Shown: positions 1 to 7,431 of the stretch, one piece after another | Layout: the number at the start of each line of letters is the position of its first letter | How positions within the stretch are numbered: position 1 is the stretch's first letter | From: Clostridia bacterium | Lineage (GTDB): Bacteria; Bacillota; Clostridia; Oscillospirales; Acutalibacteraceae | Assembly (NCBI GenBank): GCA_017481575.1 | Contig: JAFUPA010000008.1 | Span: 1-64,000 of the forward strand | Direction of reading: 5' to 3' | Length of the DNA: 64,000 nucleotides | Notes under the pieces: model-generated | What the model saw: the letters and a program-made list of their open reading frames with translations, nothing else | What the model was told of the DNA's origin: nothing | Databases searched by the model: none | Translations under genes and position numbers: made by a program

Positions 1-387
1 CTGTTCGATGGTTCCTACCACGAAGTCGACTCCTCTGAAATGGCCTTTAAGATTGCTGGTTCCATGGCATTCAAGGAAGCTTGCCGTAAGGCAAATCCTG
101 TCATCCTGGAGCCTATCATGAAGGTTGCCATCATTGTTCCCGATGAGTATACCGGTAACGTTGTTGGCGACGTCAGCTCCCGTCGTGGTACTGTTCTGGG
201 TATGGAACCCAGAAACGGTGCAACTCAGGTTGACGCTAATGTGCCTCTGGCCAACATGTTTGGCTATGCAACTGACCTGCGCAGCTCCAAGCAGGGCCGT
301 GGTCAGTATGCAATGGAGCCCAGCCATTATATCGAACTGCCCAAGGGTATTCAGGAAGATATTATTGCAAAGCGTTCCAGAGGCTAA
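1..387 (+). CDS. fusA: Elongation factor G, C-terminal fragment
   Basis: The reading frame is open from base 1 and ends at TAA 385-387, giving the last 128 residues of EF-G, the GTPase that translocates tRNA and mRNA on the ribosome. Conserved domain IV/V motifs are visible, for example [10 protein letters not shown] and the tail [15 protein letters not shown]. The 5' part lies outside the window. It sits just upstream of tuf, as in the str operon. All six leucines are CTG and threonines are ACC/ACT, unlike nearly every gene to the right, which prefer CTT/CTC and ACA; see the finding on a junction inside tuf. Confidence 0.97.
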   Translation: MFDGSYHEVDSSEMAFKIAGSMAFKEACRKANPVILEPIMKVAIIVPDEYTGNVVGDVSSRRGTVLGMEPRNGATQVDANVPLANMFGYATDLRSSKQGRGQYAMEPSHYIELPKGIQEDIIAKRSRG

Positions 388-478
388 TTTTCCTCTTGTA
401 AATCCACACGTCTTCGTGTATGATAGATGAGGAAAAACGAAAATAAAAGAACCAAACCTACAAGGAGGATTTCTACAA
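388..478 (+). promoter_or_regulatory. fusA-tuf spacer with hairpin and strong RBS
   Basis: The spacer can fold through TTTTCCTC (388-396 region) pairing with GAGGAAAA (429-436), around an inner CACACG-TCTT-CGTGTA hairpin. AAGGAGG at 462-468 precedes the tuf ATG by 10 bases and is an almost ideal ribosome binding site. No separate promoter is obvious, so tuf is probably co-transcribed with fusA. Confidence 0.55.
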
Positions 479-1681
479 ATGGCAAAGCAGAAATTTGTTA
501 AGGACAAGCCCCATGTAAACATCGGTACCATCGGTCACGTCGACCATGGTAAGACCACCCTGACCGCTGCTATCACCAAGTATCTGGGTCTGCAGGGCAA
601 GGCTGACTACGTTGACTACTCCACCATCGACAAGGCTCCCGAAGAGCGCGAGCGTGGTATCACCATCAACACCGCACACGTTGAGTATCAGACTGACGCT
701 CGTCACTATGCTCACGTTGACTGCCCGGGTCACGCTGACTACATCAAGAACATGATCACAGGTGCTGCACAGATGGACGGTGCTATCCTTGTTATCGCTG
801 CTACAGACGGCCCCATGGCTCAGACTAAGGAGCATCTCCTTCTTGCTCGTCAGGTTGGCGTTCCTTACATCATCGTATTCATGAACAAGTGCGACCAGGT
901 TGACGACGAAGAGCTTATCGAGCTTGTTGAAATGGAAATCCGTGAGACACTCAGCGAGTATGAGTTCCCCGGCGACGACACACCGATCATCAAGGGTTCT
1001 GCTCTTAAGGCTCTTGAGTATGCAGGTGGCGACACATCAGCTCCTGAGCTTGCACCTATCTGGGAGCTCATGGATGCAGTTGACTCTTACATCCCCACAC
1101 CGGATCGTAAGGCTGACCTTCCGTTCATCATGCCTGTTGAGGACGTTTTCACAATCACAGGTCGTGGTACTGTTGCTACAGGTAGAGTTGAGCGTGGACA
1201 GCTCAAGCTTTCTGAGGAAGTTGAAATCGTTGGTCTTACAGAAGAGAAGAGAAAGACTGTTGTTACAGGTATCGAAATGTTCCGTAAGCTCCTCGATTAT
1301 GCTGAGGCTGGTGACAACATCGGTGCTCTCCTTCGTGGTATCCAGAGAACAGACATCGAGCGTGGTCAGGTTCTTGCAAAGCCAGGCTCAATTCAGCCGC
1401 ACACAAAGTTTGCAGGTCAGGTTTACGTTCTTAATAAGGATGAAGGCGGCCGTCACACACCGTTCTTCAACAACTATCGTCCTCAGTTCTATTTCAGAAC
1501 AACAGACGTTACAGGCGTTATCTCTCTTCCCGATGGTGTAGAGATGTGTATGCCTGGTGACAACGTTACAATGAACGTTGAGCTCATCACTCCGATCGCT
1601 ATCGAAGAGGGTCTTCGTTTCGCTATCCGTGAGGGTGGCCGTACAGTTGGTTCAGGCGTTGTTACAGCTATCAACGAATAA
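479..1681 (+). CDS. tuf: Elongation factor Tu
   Basis: This encodes 400 residues of EF-Tu, the GTPase that delivers aminoacyl-tRNA to the ribosome. The G motifs are intact: GHVDHGKTT near residue 18, DCPGH near 80, NKCD near 135 and SALKALE near 173. Length is normal for the family. ATG at 479 follows AAGGAGG. Odd point: codons up to about base 672 use CTG for Leu (3 of 3) and ACC for Thr (8 of 9), while from about 758 onward none of roughly 24 Leu codons is CTG and no Thr is ACC. The protein is uninterrupted, so the gene call is secure even if the DNA is a mosaic. Confidence 0.98.
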   Translation: MAKQKFVKDKPHVNIGTIGHVDHGKTTLTAAITKYLGLQGKADYVDYSTIDKAPEERERGITINTAHVEYQTDARHYAHVDCPGHADYIKNMITGAAQMDGAILVIAATDGPMAQTKEHLLLARQVGVPYIIVFMNKCDQVDDEELIELVEMEIRETLSEYEFPGDDTPIIKGSALKALEYAGGDTSAPELAPIWELMDAVDSYIPTPDRKADLPFIMPVEDVFTITGRGTVATGRVERGQLKLSEEVEIVGLTEEKRKTVVTGIEMFRKLLDYAEAGDNIGALLRGIQRTDIERGQVLAKPGSIQPHTKFAGQVYVLNKDEGGRHTPFFNNYRPQFYFRTTDVTGVISLPDGVEMCMPGDNVTMNVELITPIAIEEGLRFAIREGGRTVGSGVVTAINE

Positions 1682-1696
1682 TTAAATTATTCACTC

Positions 1697-1730
1697 AAGA
1701 GGTAAGTCGAAAGGCTTACCTCTTTTTTTC
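1697..1730 (+). terminator. Rho-independent terminator after tuf
   Basis: A perfect 10-bp stem AAGAGGTAAG (1697-1706) pairs with CTTACCTCTT (1715-1724) around an 8-base loop, and the T run continues to 1729. It ends the fusA-tuf transcript. Confidence 0.93.
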
Positions 1731-1829
1731 TCGACATTTTTTAGCTTTGTGTAGGAAAAATCCGATTTTTGCATTGATATTATTGTTCTGTTATGGTATT
1801 ATGTTAAAAAATGAAAATGAGGGGTTTTT

Positions 1830-3050
1830 ATGAAAATCATTGCGTTTATTCTTGCAATTCTCACTCCGTGGCTTTCCTATGTTTGTTGGGACCCGACGGT
1901 TTATTTTGATAAGGAAATTTCTGTTGCTGAAGAAAAGGTCGGCGGATTTATGCAGGGTGTCTGCCACGCAAAGCCGCAGTACGATTTGCTCAACGAAGCA
2001 AACATCGAGTGGTTCCGTGACGACATTCCGTTCCCGTATGACGAAAACGGCGAGCTTTCAGAAAGCTACATCAGCTGGAAACAGGAATCGCAGGAGTATG
2101 TTGACAACGGTGTACGCATTTTCGGCATCACACCGTACCCCGAAGATTATATGGAATACGGTCTTGATCCCCGTGACCCCGAGGACAGAGAGGCTATTCA
2201 AGATATTGCACGCTTCTACGTTGAGGACCTTAAGGGCATAGTCGGCGCATTTCAGGTTACAAACGAAATGGGTATTGACCGCTTCACTCTTCCGCTCACT
2301 CTTGATGAGGCGGCAGAATTTATCGGTATGCAGCTTGAGGCAATGTATCCCATTCGTGGCGATGTAATAATCGGCTACAACCTCGGCGGACTTTCCATTG
2401 CTACGCTTCCGTTCAAGATGATGAAATATCACAAGTATTGCGACTACGTCGGACTTGATATGTATATGGGTTGCTTTGAACCCGTGCTCAAGACACCCGA
2501 CCAGTTCATAATTCTTCTCAACTTCGTCCGTAAGGTTACTAACAAGCCTGTAATTCTTTGCGAATTTGGTTATATCGGTCTCGGTGAGCCGAAGACTGAA
2601 GAGGAAAAGGCTGAAATTCTCAAGAGCTACGGCTTTGACAGCGAAGAAGAAGCACGTGCAAACATTGATGAATTCATCAACAATCTTCCCGAGGATTTGA
2701 AAGAAGAAATTACAGAAAACTACAGCAACGAGTCTGCCGCAACAAAGGCAAGTCTTATCTTTGACGGTGAATACAGCAACCATATTTTCACCGAGCTGCA
2801 GGAGGGCTTCGGACTTTATAAGTACGAGCACACACACGAGGGACAGGGTGAATTCTTTAAATACCTTATTCCGAAGGTAAAAGACCTTGATTATGTAATC
2901 GGTTGCTTTGTTTATTGCTGGAAGGACAGCGGTGATTGCTACGTCTGTGGTCAGGTTGACTGTCCCGTTGAAACCAAGTGGGGACTTGTTGACTACGAGG
3001 GAAACCCGAAGCCGGCTTATTATGCCGTAAAGGAAGCCTACTCTAATTGA
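1830..3050 (+). CDS. Putative secreted clan GH-A-type glycoside hydrolase
   Basis: The 406-residue protein starts with a hydrophobic segment (about residues 3-20) that could be a signal peptide or membrane anchor. The rest reads like a TIM-barrel glycosidase: an N-E pair in TNEMG (N145, E146) fits the strand-4 acid/base, and E245 in LCEFGY fits the strand-7 nucleophile; GYNLGGLS and a Trp-rich C-terminus are also present. Family and substrate were not recognised, so the catalytic assignment is inference. It stands alone between two terminators. Start ATG 1830 follows GAGGGG at 1817-1823 with about 7 bases spacing. Confidence 0.6.
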   Translation: MKIIAFILAILTPWLSYVCWDPTVYFDKEISVAEEKVGGFMQGVCHAKPQYDLLNEANIEWFRDDIPFPYDENGELSESYISWKQESQEYVDNGVRIFGITPYPEDYMEYGLDPRDPEDREAIQDIARFYVEDLKGIVGAFQVTNEMGIDRFTLPLTLDEAAEFIGMQLEAMYPIRGDVIIGYNLGGLSIATLPFKMMKYHKYCDYVGLDMYMGCFEPVLKTPDQFIILLNFVRKVTNKPVILCEFGYIGLGEPKTEEEKAEILKSYGFDSEEEARANIDEFINNLPEDLKEEITENYSNESAATKASLIFDGEYSNHIFTELQEGFGLYKYEHTHEGQGEFFKYLIPKVKDLDYVIGCFVYCWKDSGDCYVCGQVDCPVETKWGLVDYEGNPKPAYYAVKEAYSN

Positions 3051-3062
3051 ATTTAACAATCT

Positions 3063-3097
3063 GCCTTGCAGGGAAAATTTCCTTGCAAGGCTTTTTT
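3063..3097 (+). terminator. Terminator after the glycosidase gene
   Basis: GCCTTGCAGGGAAA (from 3063) pairs with TTTCCTTGCAAGGC (3078-3091) with one mismatch, followed by TTTTTT. It separates the glycosidase from the SOS-box promoter that begins 15 bases further on. Confidence 0.9.
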
Positions 3098-3111
3098 ATT
3101 TTAAAATACTA

Positions 3112-3140
3112 TTGACAAACCGAACAAATGTTCGTAAAAT
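3112..3140 (+). promoter_or_regulatory. Promoter with a perfect LexA/DinR SOS box
   Basis: TTGACA (3112-3117) and TAAAAT (3135-3140) are spaced by exactly 17 bases. The spacer contains CGAACAAATGTTCG (3121-3134), a perfect inverted repeat matching the Gram-positive LexA (DinR) consensus CGAAC-N4-GTTCG. An operator between -35 and -10 would block polymerase until LexA is cleaved after DNA damage. The first gene of the phage-like cassette starts 65 bases downstream. Confidence 0.85.
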
Positions 3141-3205
3141 AATAAGTGAGCTGTTGGTTTTTCAACAGCCGAGGGAGAAAATAAAAATGAAAAAGGGAGT
3201 GAAAA

Positions 3206-3859
3206 ATGACAAATATATCTGACGAGGTAATTTCTGTCGAGGAAGCAAAAGCCGCCTTGCGATGTATGCGTTTGTGCAATCTGGATGAATACGAGGCATT
3301 GGAAAGTGTCGATTGCCTTGTTGAACGGATACGCAAAGTCACAATGGCGAAGCTTGTTGAGGAGATAATCGAAACTAAACTTACCGAAAATCAAAGAACT
3401 GTTGTGCAGGAGTTCTGGTTTTCGGGCAAAAACACGGCGCAGATTGCACGTGATTTGTGTGTTTCGCAGGCGAATGTCTATCGCATCCTCACTCGTGCTA
3501 ATGCTTGTATCAAGGAATTACTCACACCACTTGTTATGTATTTCAGCGACTTGCATTCTGTGCAGGTCGCACCCCTGCTTTTAGGGGAAATTATGGAAAT
3601 CTGTTCGGCAAAAAGAAGTCCGAACGACACTCTGGCAGAAATGCTGAAAAACATCAGACTCTCAAAAGCGGTAACGCCCGAACAAGCGTCTCGGGCAATG
3701 TGCATTACCGTCACAGAGCTCAAAAAAATTGAAAAAGGGGAAAAGGAGCCTACACTCGGCTTCCTTTTAAGGTTTTCGGAGGTTTTTAAAGTTGAATTTG
3801 ATTTAACATTTACCAAAGGAAAGGAAAGATACGAATGGAAAGAAGTCTTACACAAATGA
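3206..3859 (+). CDS. Sigma-factor-like / HTH regulator, phage type
   Basis: This 217-residue protein has a sigma region 4-like helix-turn-helix at about residues 60-98 (LTENQRTVVQEFW then TAQIARDLCVSQANVYRIL) and a second XRE-like HTH near 150-195 (TPEQASRAM, KKIEKGEKEPTLGFLLRF). That pairing resembles late-gene regulators of phages and phage-like elements. It is the first gene after the SOS-box promoter, so it probably amplifies or times expression of the lysis genes behind it. The start ATG 3206 follows AGGGAGTG. Its end overlaps the next gene by 25 bases. The role is inference. Confidence 0.7.
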   Translation: MTNISDEVISVEEAKAALRCMRLCNLDEYEALESVDCLVERIRKVTMAKLVEEIIETKLTENQRTVVQEFWFSGKNTAQIARDLCVSQANVYRILTRANACIKELLTPLVMYFSDLHSVQVAPLLLGEIMEICSAKRSPNDTLAEMLKNIRLSKAVTPEQASRAMCITVTELKKIEKGEKEPTLGFLLRFSEVFKVEFDLTFTKGKERYEWKEVLHK

Positions 3860-4074
3860 GTGAAGATTATTTTAAGGCGGCGGATGACATAAACAGCCTT
3901 ATAATGAAATACCGTCAACAGCTCAAGGAAGCATACAAGTCTAAAGATTACCTCAAAACATATGAGATAAAGCGAAAGCTGACTGTCTTTTATGACCAGA
4001 AAAGGGACATTCTTGACACGGCATACACTCTCCAAAATTACTATGAAAGCGAAAGAGAGGTGTTGCCTGCGTGA
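3835..4074 (+). CDS. Small helical hypothetical protein of phage-like cassette
   Basis: A 79-residue, highly charged, probably all-helical protein with no recognised domain. It begins inside the 3' end of the regulator gene and ends by overlapping the next start by 4 bases (ATGA-type overlap region 4071-4074), so it is translationally coupled on both sides. AAGGAAAGATACG upstream can act as the ribosome binding site. The tight coupling and lack of frame disruption support it being real; function unknown. Confidence 0.65.
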   Translation: MERSLTQMSEDYFKAADDINSLIMKYRQQLKEAYKSKDYLKTYEIKRKLTVFYDQKRDILDTAYTLQNYYESEREVLPA

Positions 4075-6050
4075 ATAACATAACTTTAAAGGTAACAGCA
4101 AACCGACTTGAAATTGTAAGCGACACTTTTACAACACAGGGAAGTGTCAACTACGACGGTTGTGTGTTCAGTTTTGATTCAATATGGAATAGTTTTTCAA
4201 AAACTGCAGTCTTTGCGTGCGACAGTACGGACAGCTACCGTGTGAACATTGAAAATAATATGTGCAAAATTCCTGCGTCGTGCATCAGAAAAGAGGGAAT
4301 CCTCAAAATCGGAGTTTACGGTATCAGCGACGACGGTGTGGTAATTACGTCAAATTCCGTTGCACACCGTGTGAACGAGGGAGTAGGTGAGGTAGACGAA
4401 TGGATTGAAGAGGACACTTCCCTTGTTGTGAATGCTTTAAAGGAGCTTGAAAGCTCTTACGAGGAATATCTCGGTTCACTTGACACACGCTTCAACAATC
4501 TTCTTGATATGGTGCGTGAAAATGGTACATTCAGCGAGCCGCAGTCAAGCAAGGGCGAGCCTGACGATTGGTACAGCCCTACCACCTTTGCGGATGCTGA
4601 AAATATCCCGTCAAGCACCAAAAGCTCCGATTACAGTGAATATTTTGATTACATATTAAACGGTTTGACTGCGGATTTTCCCGACTTTGTTTCGTGCAAA
4701 ACAATCGGCACGGACGCAAGCGGAGTTTATCCGATTTATGCCTACACATTTGCACCGCTGAATTATGAAAAGACCGTTTTGGTTTGTGCAGAATCAGGTT
4801 CGGTTGACAGCATTGCGGTTGTGGCATTGTCTTATTTTCTTGACGAGCTTTGCCGTAATTATGACAGCGACAGAACGCTTACGTGCCTTCGTTCAAAGGT
4901 TAAACTTGTTGTCCTGCCTGCCGTAAATCCGTACGGACTTATCAATAAAAGATATTATAATTCAAATTCGGTCAGTATCAACCGCAATTTCCCGTTTAAG
5001 TGGGACGAATGCACGGACAGCAAAAAGGGAACAGCCGCTTGTGACCAGAACGAAACAATGGCAGTTGTTAATCTGGCACAGGAATTGGCGGCGGATAAGC
5101 TGTGTGCCGTTCTTGATATTAATAGCTGTACTAACCTTTATTGCAGTAAGCTTGCATTTTATCCTCGCTTTAAGAATAACTGCATAAAGGCTGTTTCGTC
5201 CGTAATCAACCGTTACAATTATGAAGAAACGGATGAAACCGACGTTCTTCGTCAGGCCATTTTTGCACCGTCAGTAAATCCGACACTCACAAATTACCTT
5301 GCCGAGGAGTACGGAATCAATGCCTGTGCGATAAACTGGTCGTCGGTCAATTTCGGCGGCTCAAACAGCAATCAGGCAATCACAAAATTCACCGAATATA
5401 TCGGCAATATGCTCTACGCCCTTGCTAAAAACAGCAGTTACACTCTGAAGGGTGCGCTTGCTCCTTTCACAAAGCATATTTCGTGGCGGAGTACCGATGA
5501 AAACGACTTTTTTGAAATAACCGCAACCGAGTCTTTCGAGAAAGTACCTATTTCATCTTATGAGCTTCCGATAAAAACACCCTGTAATATAACTCTGTCC
5601 GGCTATGTTTTATTGAAGATTGAAGCAGCCTGCACGGTAAAAATCAATCCGATACTCTGGCAGACGGATTCACCCGAGCAAGGTTATTCGGAACGCCTTG
5701 CAATGACGGACTTTTCTATAGAAATTCCGTTGTCTGTCGGCACTCACGTTATTCCGATAAATTCTGTTTTGCAGGGCTATTACAGCGACACCAACGGATA
5801 CGTAACAACGGGTTATCCCGAAAAAGTCAGGTTTGCCATTGCTGTCTGTTGCGACAATGCTTCATGCGCAAAGGTTGTCGGCTTCAGCGCAACGCTCAAT
5901 GCCTATTGCTCGGATGTCGGAAAGTCTGTTGAAATCAGCCGCCCGATGGGTGTTGCAGGGGACTATACCGACGAGGACGACATCCCGACACAGGAGCTTG
6001 TCTATCCGCTCGAAACTGTAACAAGCAAGGACAGGCAATACGATGATTGA
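4071..6050 (+). CDS. BppU-like phage tail protein with degenerate M14 carboxypeptidase domain
   Basis: The 659-residue protein opens (about 1-110) with a beta-rich module resembling the BppU-type N-terminus of phage baseplate proteins. Residues about 180-450 resemble an M14 zinc carboxypeptidase: VLPAVNPYGLINKR and VSINRNFPFKW keep the fold and the substrate-binding Arg. The zinc ligands look lost: the expected HGxE is SGSV, and the expected HS after the LD strand is NS. The C-terminal 200 residues are beta-rich and may bind ligand. Likely a tail-tip or cell-surface-binding protein. The start codon is GTG at 4071, overlapping the previous stop. Confidence 0.65.
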   Translation: MNNITLKVTANRLEIVSDTFTTQGSVNYDGCVFSFDSIWNSFSKTAVFACDSTDSYRVNIENNMCKIPASCIRKEGILKIGVYGISDDGVVITSNSVAHRVNEGVGEVDEWIEEDTSLVVNALKELESSYEEYLGSLDTRFNNLLDMVRENGTFSEPQSSKGEPDDWYSPTTFADAENIPSSTKSSDYSEYFDYILNGLTADFPDFVSCKTIGTDASGVYPIYAYTFAPLNYEKTVLVCAESGSVDSIAVVALSYFLDELCRNYDSDRTLTCLRSKVKLVVLPAVNPYGLINKRYYNSNSVSINRNFPFKWDECTDSKKGTAACDQNETMAVVNLAQELAADKLCAVLDINSCTNLYCSKLAFYPRFKNNCIKAVSSVINRYNYEETDETDVLRQAIFAPSVNPTLTNYLAEEYGINACAINWSSVNFGGSNSNQAITKFTEYIGNMLYALAKNSSYTLKGALAPFTKHISWRSTDENDFFEITATESFEKVPISSYELPIKTPCNITLSGYVLLKIEAACTVKINPILWQTDSPEQGYSERLAMTDFSIEIPLSVGTHVIPINSVLQGYYSDTNGYVTTGYPEKVRFAIAVCCDNASCAKVVGFSATLNAYCSDVGKSVEISRPMGVAGDYTDEDDIPTQELVYPLETVTSKDRQYDD

Positions 6051-6213
6051 TATTGAAATGGAACTCTCGTCTCTTTTTCTTGCTCTTCGTCTCACAAAAC
6101 AGGCTGAAGAAAGCAGAAAAAGGGGCGAGGATGATTTTATACTTTTCAGAAAATTTGCATGCTTAATAAGGGAATATGAAAATAAAAGGGGAGAAAGAGT
6201 AATAAATGAGTAA
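6043..6213 (+). CDS. 56-residue hypothetical protein in phage-like cassette
   Basis: ATG 6043 overlaps the tail-protein stop by 8 bases, and TAA 6211-6213 overlaps the endolysin start (6206) by 8 bases, so the ORF exactly fills an otherwise 155-base gap in a run of overlapping genes. The peptide begins MIDIEMELSS and is charged and helical with no Cys motif. AGGCAATACG upstream offers a weak ribosome binding site. No family recognised; its support is the position and the tight overlaps. Confidence 0.55.
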   Translation: MIDIEMELSSLFLALRLTKQAEESRKRGEDDFILFRKFACLIREYENKRGERVINE

Positions 6214-6901
6214 AATTACTAATATTATTTTTAACGGTAAAAGTCATTACATAACTTCAAAATACGGCAAACGCTCCGTGCTCAACACCTCTGCAGGCAC
6301 TACAAGTTCATTTCACTACGGCACGGATTACGGAACAAACGGCAAAAAAATTGCGCAGTATGCGATAGAGGACGGCACAGTTTTAAGCTGTGGCAAAGCC
6401 TCGGACGGTGCGTTGTATGTCTGGGTGAAATACCCGAGGATAAACAAAAAGATGCTTCACTACCACCTTGACAGTGTTAAAGTAAAGTCGAGGCAGAGCG
6501 TCAAAAAAGGCACACTTCTCGGCTATACGGGCAAAACGGGAAAGGCAACGGGAGTGCATCTGCACCTCGGTGTCAAAGACCTTGCAACCGATAAATACGA
6601 GGACCCCGAGGTTTTCGCTAAAAGCTATAAGGAGCCTGTGCTTTACACAAAAGGTACATACACAGTAACGGCTACGCTTTTAAGGGTGAGGCGTGGTCCT
6701 TCAACAGACTACGATTACAAGAAGTTTTCATTCCTTACCCCCAACGCACAGTCACAGATAAAAAAGCTGAACTCGGGCAAAAAAGCCCACGGACTTGTAA
6801 AGGGCTGTGTCTGCACGGTGTCAGAGGTCAAAAGCAATTGGGGCAAAATTCCCTCGGGCTGGATTTGTCTTGACTACTGTAAGCGGGCGGTGGCAACTTG
6901 A
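6206..6901 (+). CDS. Phage-type endolysin: M23 peptidase plus SH3-like domain
   Basis: This 231-residue enzyme carries the M23 (lysostaphin/LytM-type) zinc endopeptidase motifs: HYGTD (H37, D41), LHYH (H85/H87) and HLHLG (H118, H120), with residues about 15-140 forming the domain that cuts peptidoglycan cross-bridges or stems. Residues about 150-231 look like a bacterial SH3 wall-binding domain (LRVRRGPSTDYDY). There is no signal peptide, which fits release through the holin-like proteins encoded next. Translational coupling continues: the next gene starts at TTG 6898. Confidence 0.85.
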   Translation: MSKITNIIFNGKSHYITSKYGKRSVLNTSAGTTSSFHYGTDYGTNGKKIAQYAIEDGTVLSCGKASDGALYVWVKYPRINKKMLHYHLDSVKVKSRQSVKKGTLLGYTGKTGKATGVHLHLGVKDLATDKYEDPEVFAKSYKEPVLYTKGTYTVTATLLRVRRGPSTDYDYKKFSFLTPNAQSQIKKLNSGKKAHGLVKGCVCTVSEVKSNWGKIPSGWICLDYCKRAVAT

Positions 6902-7116
6902 CAGACATCTTAACGGCAATTATCGCCTTTGCAGGCACTTTGGTCGGCTCACTCGGGGGAATTTTAGCGGCAAACAGACTTACAGTTTACAGAATTGAAC
7001 AGCTCGAGCAGAAGGTTTCAAAGCACAATAACCTCGTCGAAAGAATGTTTCTTGTAGAAAGCTCGACAAAATCCGCGCATCACAGAATAGACGAACTCAG
7101 GGAGGAGATAAAATGA
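6898..7116 (+). CDS. XhlA/holin-associated membrane protein
   Basis: A 72-residue protein with one N-terminal membrane segment (about residues 5-25, Gly/Ala/Ile rich) followed by a coiled coil (IEQLEQKVSKHNNLVERM, then KSAHHRIDELREEIK). This layout is that of hemolysin XhlA-like proteins that sit beside holins in Gram-positive prophages. The start is TTG 6898, inside the TTGA that also contains the endolysin stop; it ends by overlapping the holin start by 4 bases. Confidence 0.75.
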   Translation: MTDILTAIIAFAGTLVGSLGGILAANRLTVYRIEQLEQKVSKHNNLVERMFLVESSTKSAHHRIDELREEIK

Positions 7117-7361
7117 AAAAACTAAACTTGAAGGGTGTATCCGTACAGACATGGGTCAGAACAGCAGTTCTCATCATTGCCCTTGTCAATCAGGCTCTTG
7201 TTGTTTTCGGAATATCCAAAAACGAAATTGAGCTTGAAACGTGGACACAGTATGCATCCTACGCACTCACCGCAGTCAGCGCAATCTGGTCGTGGTGGAA
7301 AAATAACAGCTTCACCGATAAAGCACAACAAGCAGATGTTTTAATAAATCCGCAAGGATAG
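7113..7361 (+). CDS. Phage holin (SPP1-type)
   Basis: This 82-residue protein has two membrane segments (about 15-33 and 45-62) and a polar tail with SWWKNNSFTDKAQQAD, the pattern of SPP1-family holins that make holes in the cytoplasmic membrane and let an endolysin reach the wall. AGGGAGGAG at 7100-7108 is a good ribosome binding site, with ATG at 7113. It is the last gene of the SOS-controlled cassette. No capsid, portal, terminase, integrase or tail-tube gene is present nearby. Confidence 0.85.
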   Translation: MKKLNLKGVSVQTWVRTAVLIIALVNQALVVFGISKNEIELETWTQYASYALTAVSAIWSWWKNNSFTDKAQQADVLINPQG

Positions 7362-7377
7362 TTCATCGTATAAATCA

Positions 7378-7412
7378 AAAGACCTCCGTCCGATTTTTCG
7401 GGCGGAGGTCGC
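7378..7412. terminator. Convergent terminator between holin and gpmI
   Basis: GACCTCCGTCCG (7381-7392) pairs with CGGGCGGAGGTC (7399-7410). On the minus strand the stem is followed by CTTTTGATTT, so it mainly ends the leftward glycolysis operon; it may also stop the rightward phage-like transcript. Confidence 0.8.
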
Positions 7413-7431
7413 ACTTTGAAAGCGTATTTAA

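Noticed and set aside
2058..3059. 333-codon open frame on the minus strand
   Set aside because: It lies wholly antisense to the glycosidase gene, has no RBS and a low-complexity composition; a frame mirror of the real gene.
3478..4101. 207-codon minus-strand frame across two cassette genes
   Set aside because: Antisense to two overlapping plus-strand genes with good features; no domain and no RBS.
3112..7361. Complete prophage or contractile tailocin
   Set aside because: No integrase, terminase, portal, capsid, tail tube or sheath gene within the gap between housekeeping genes.
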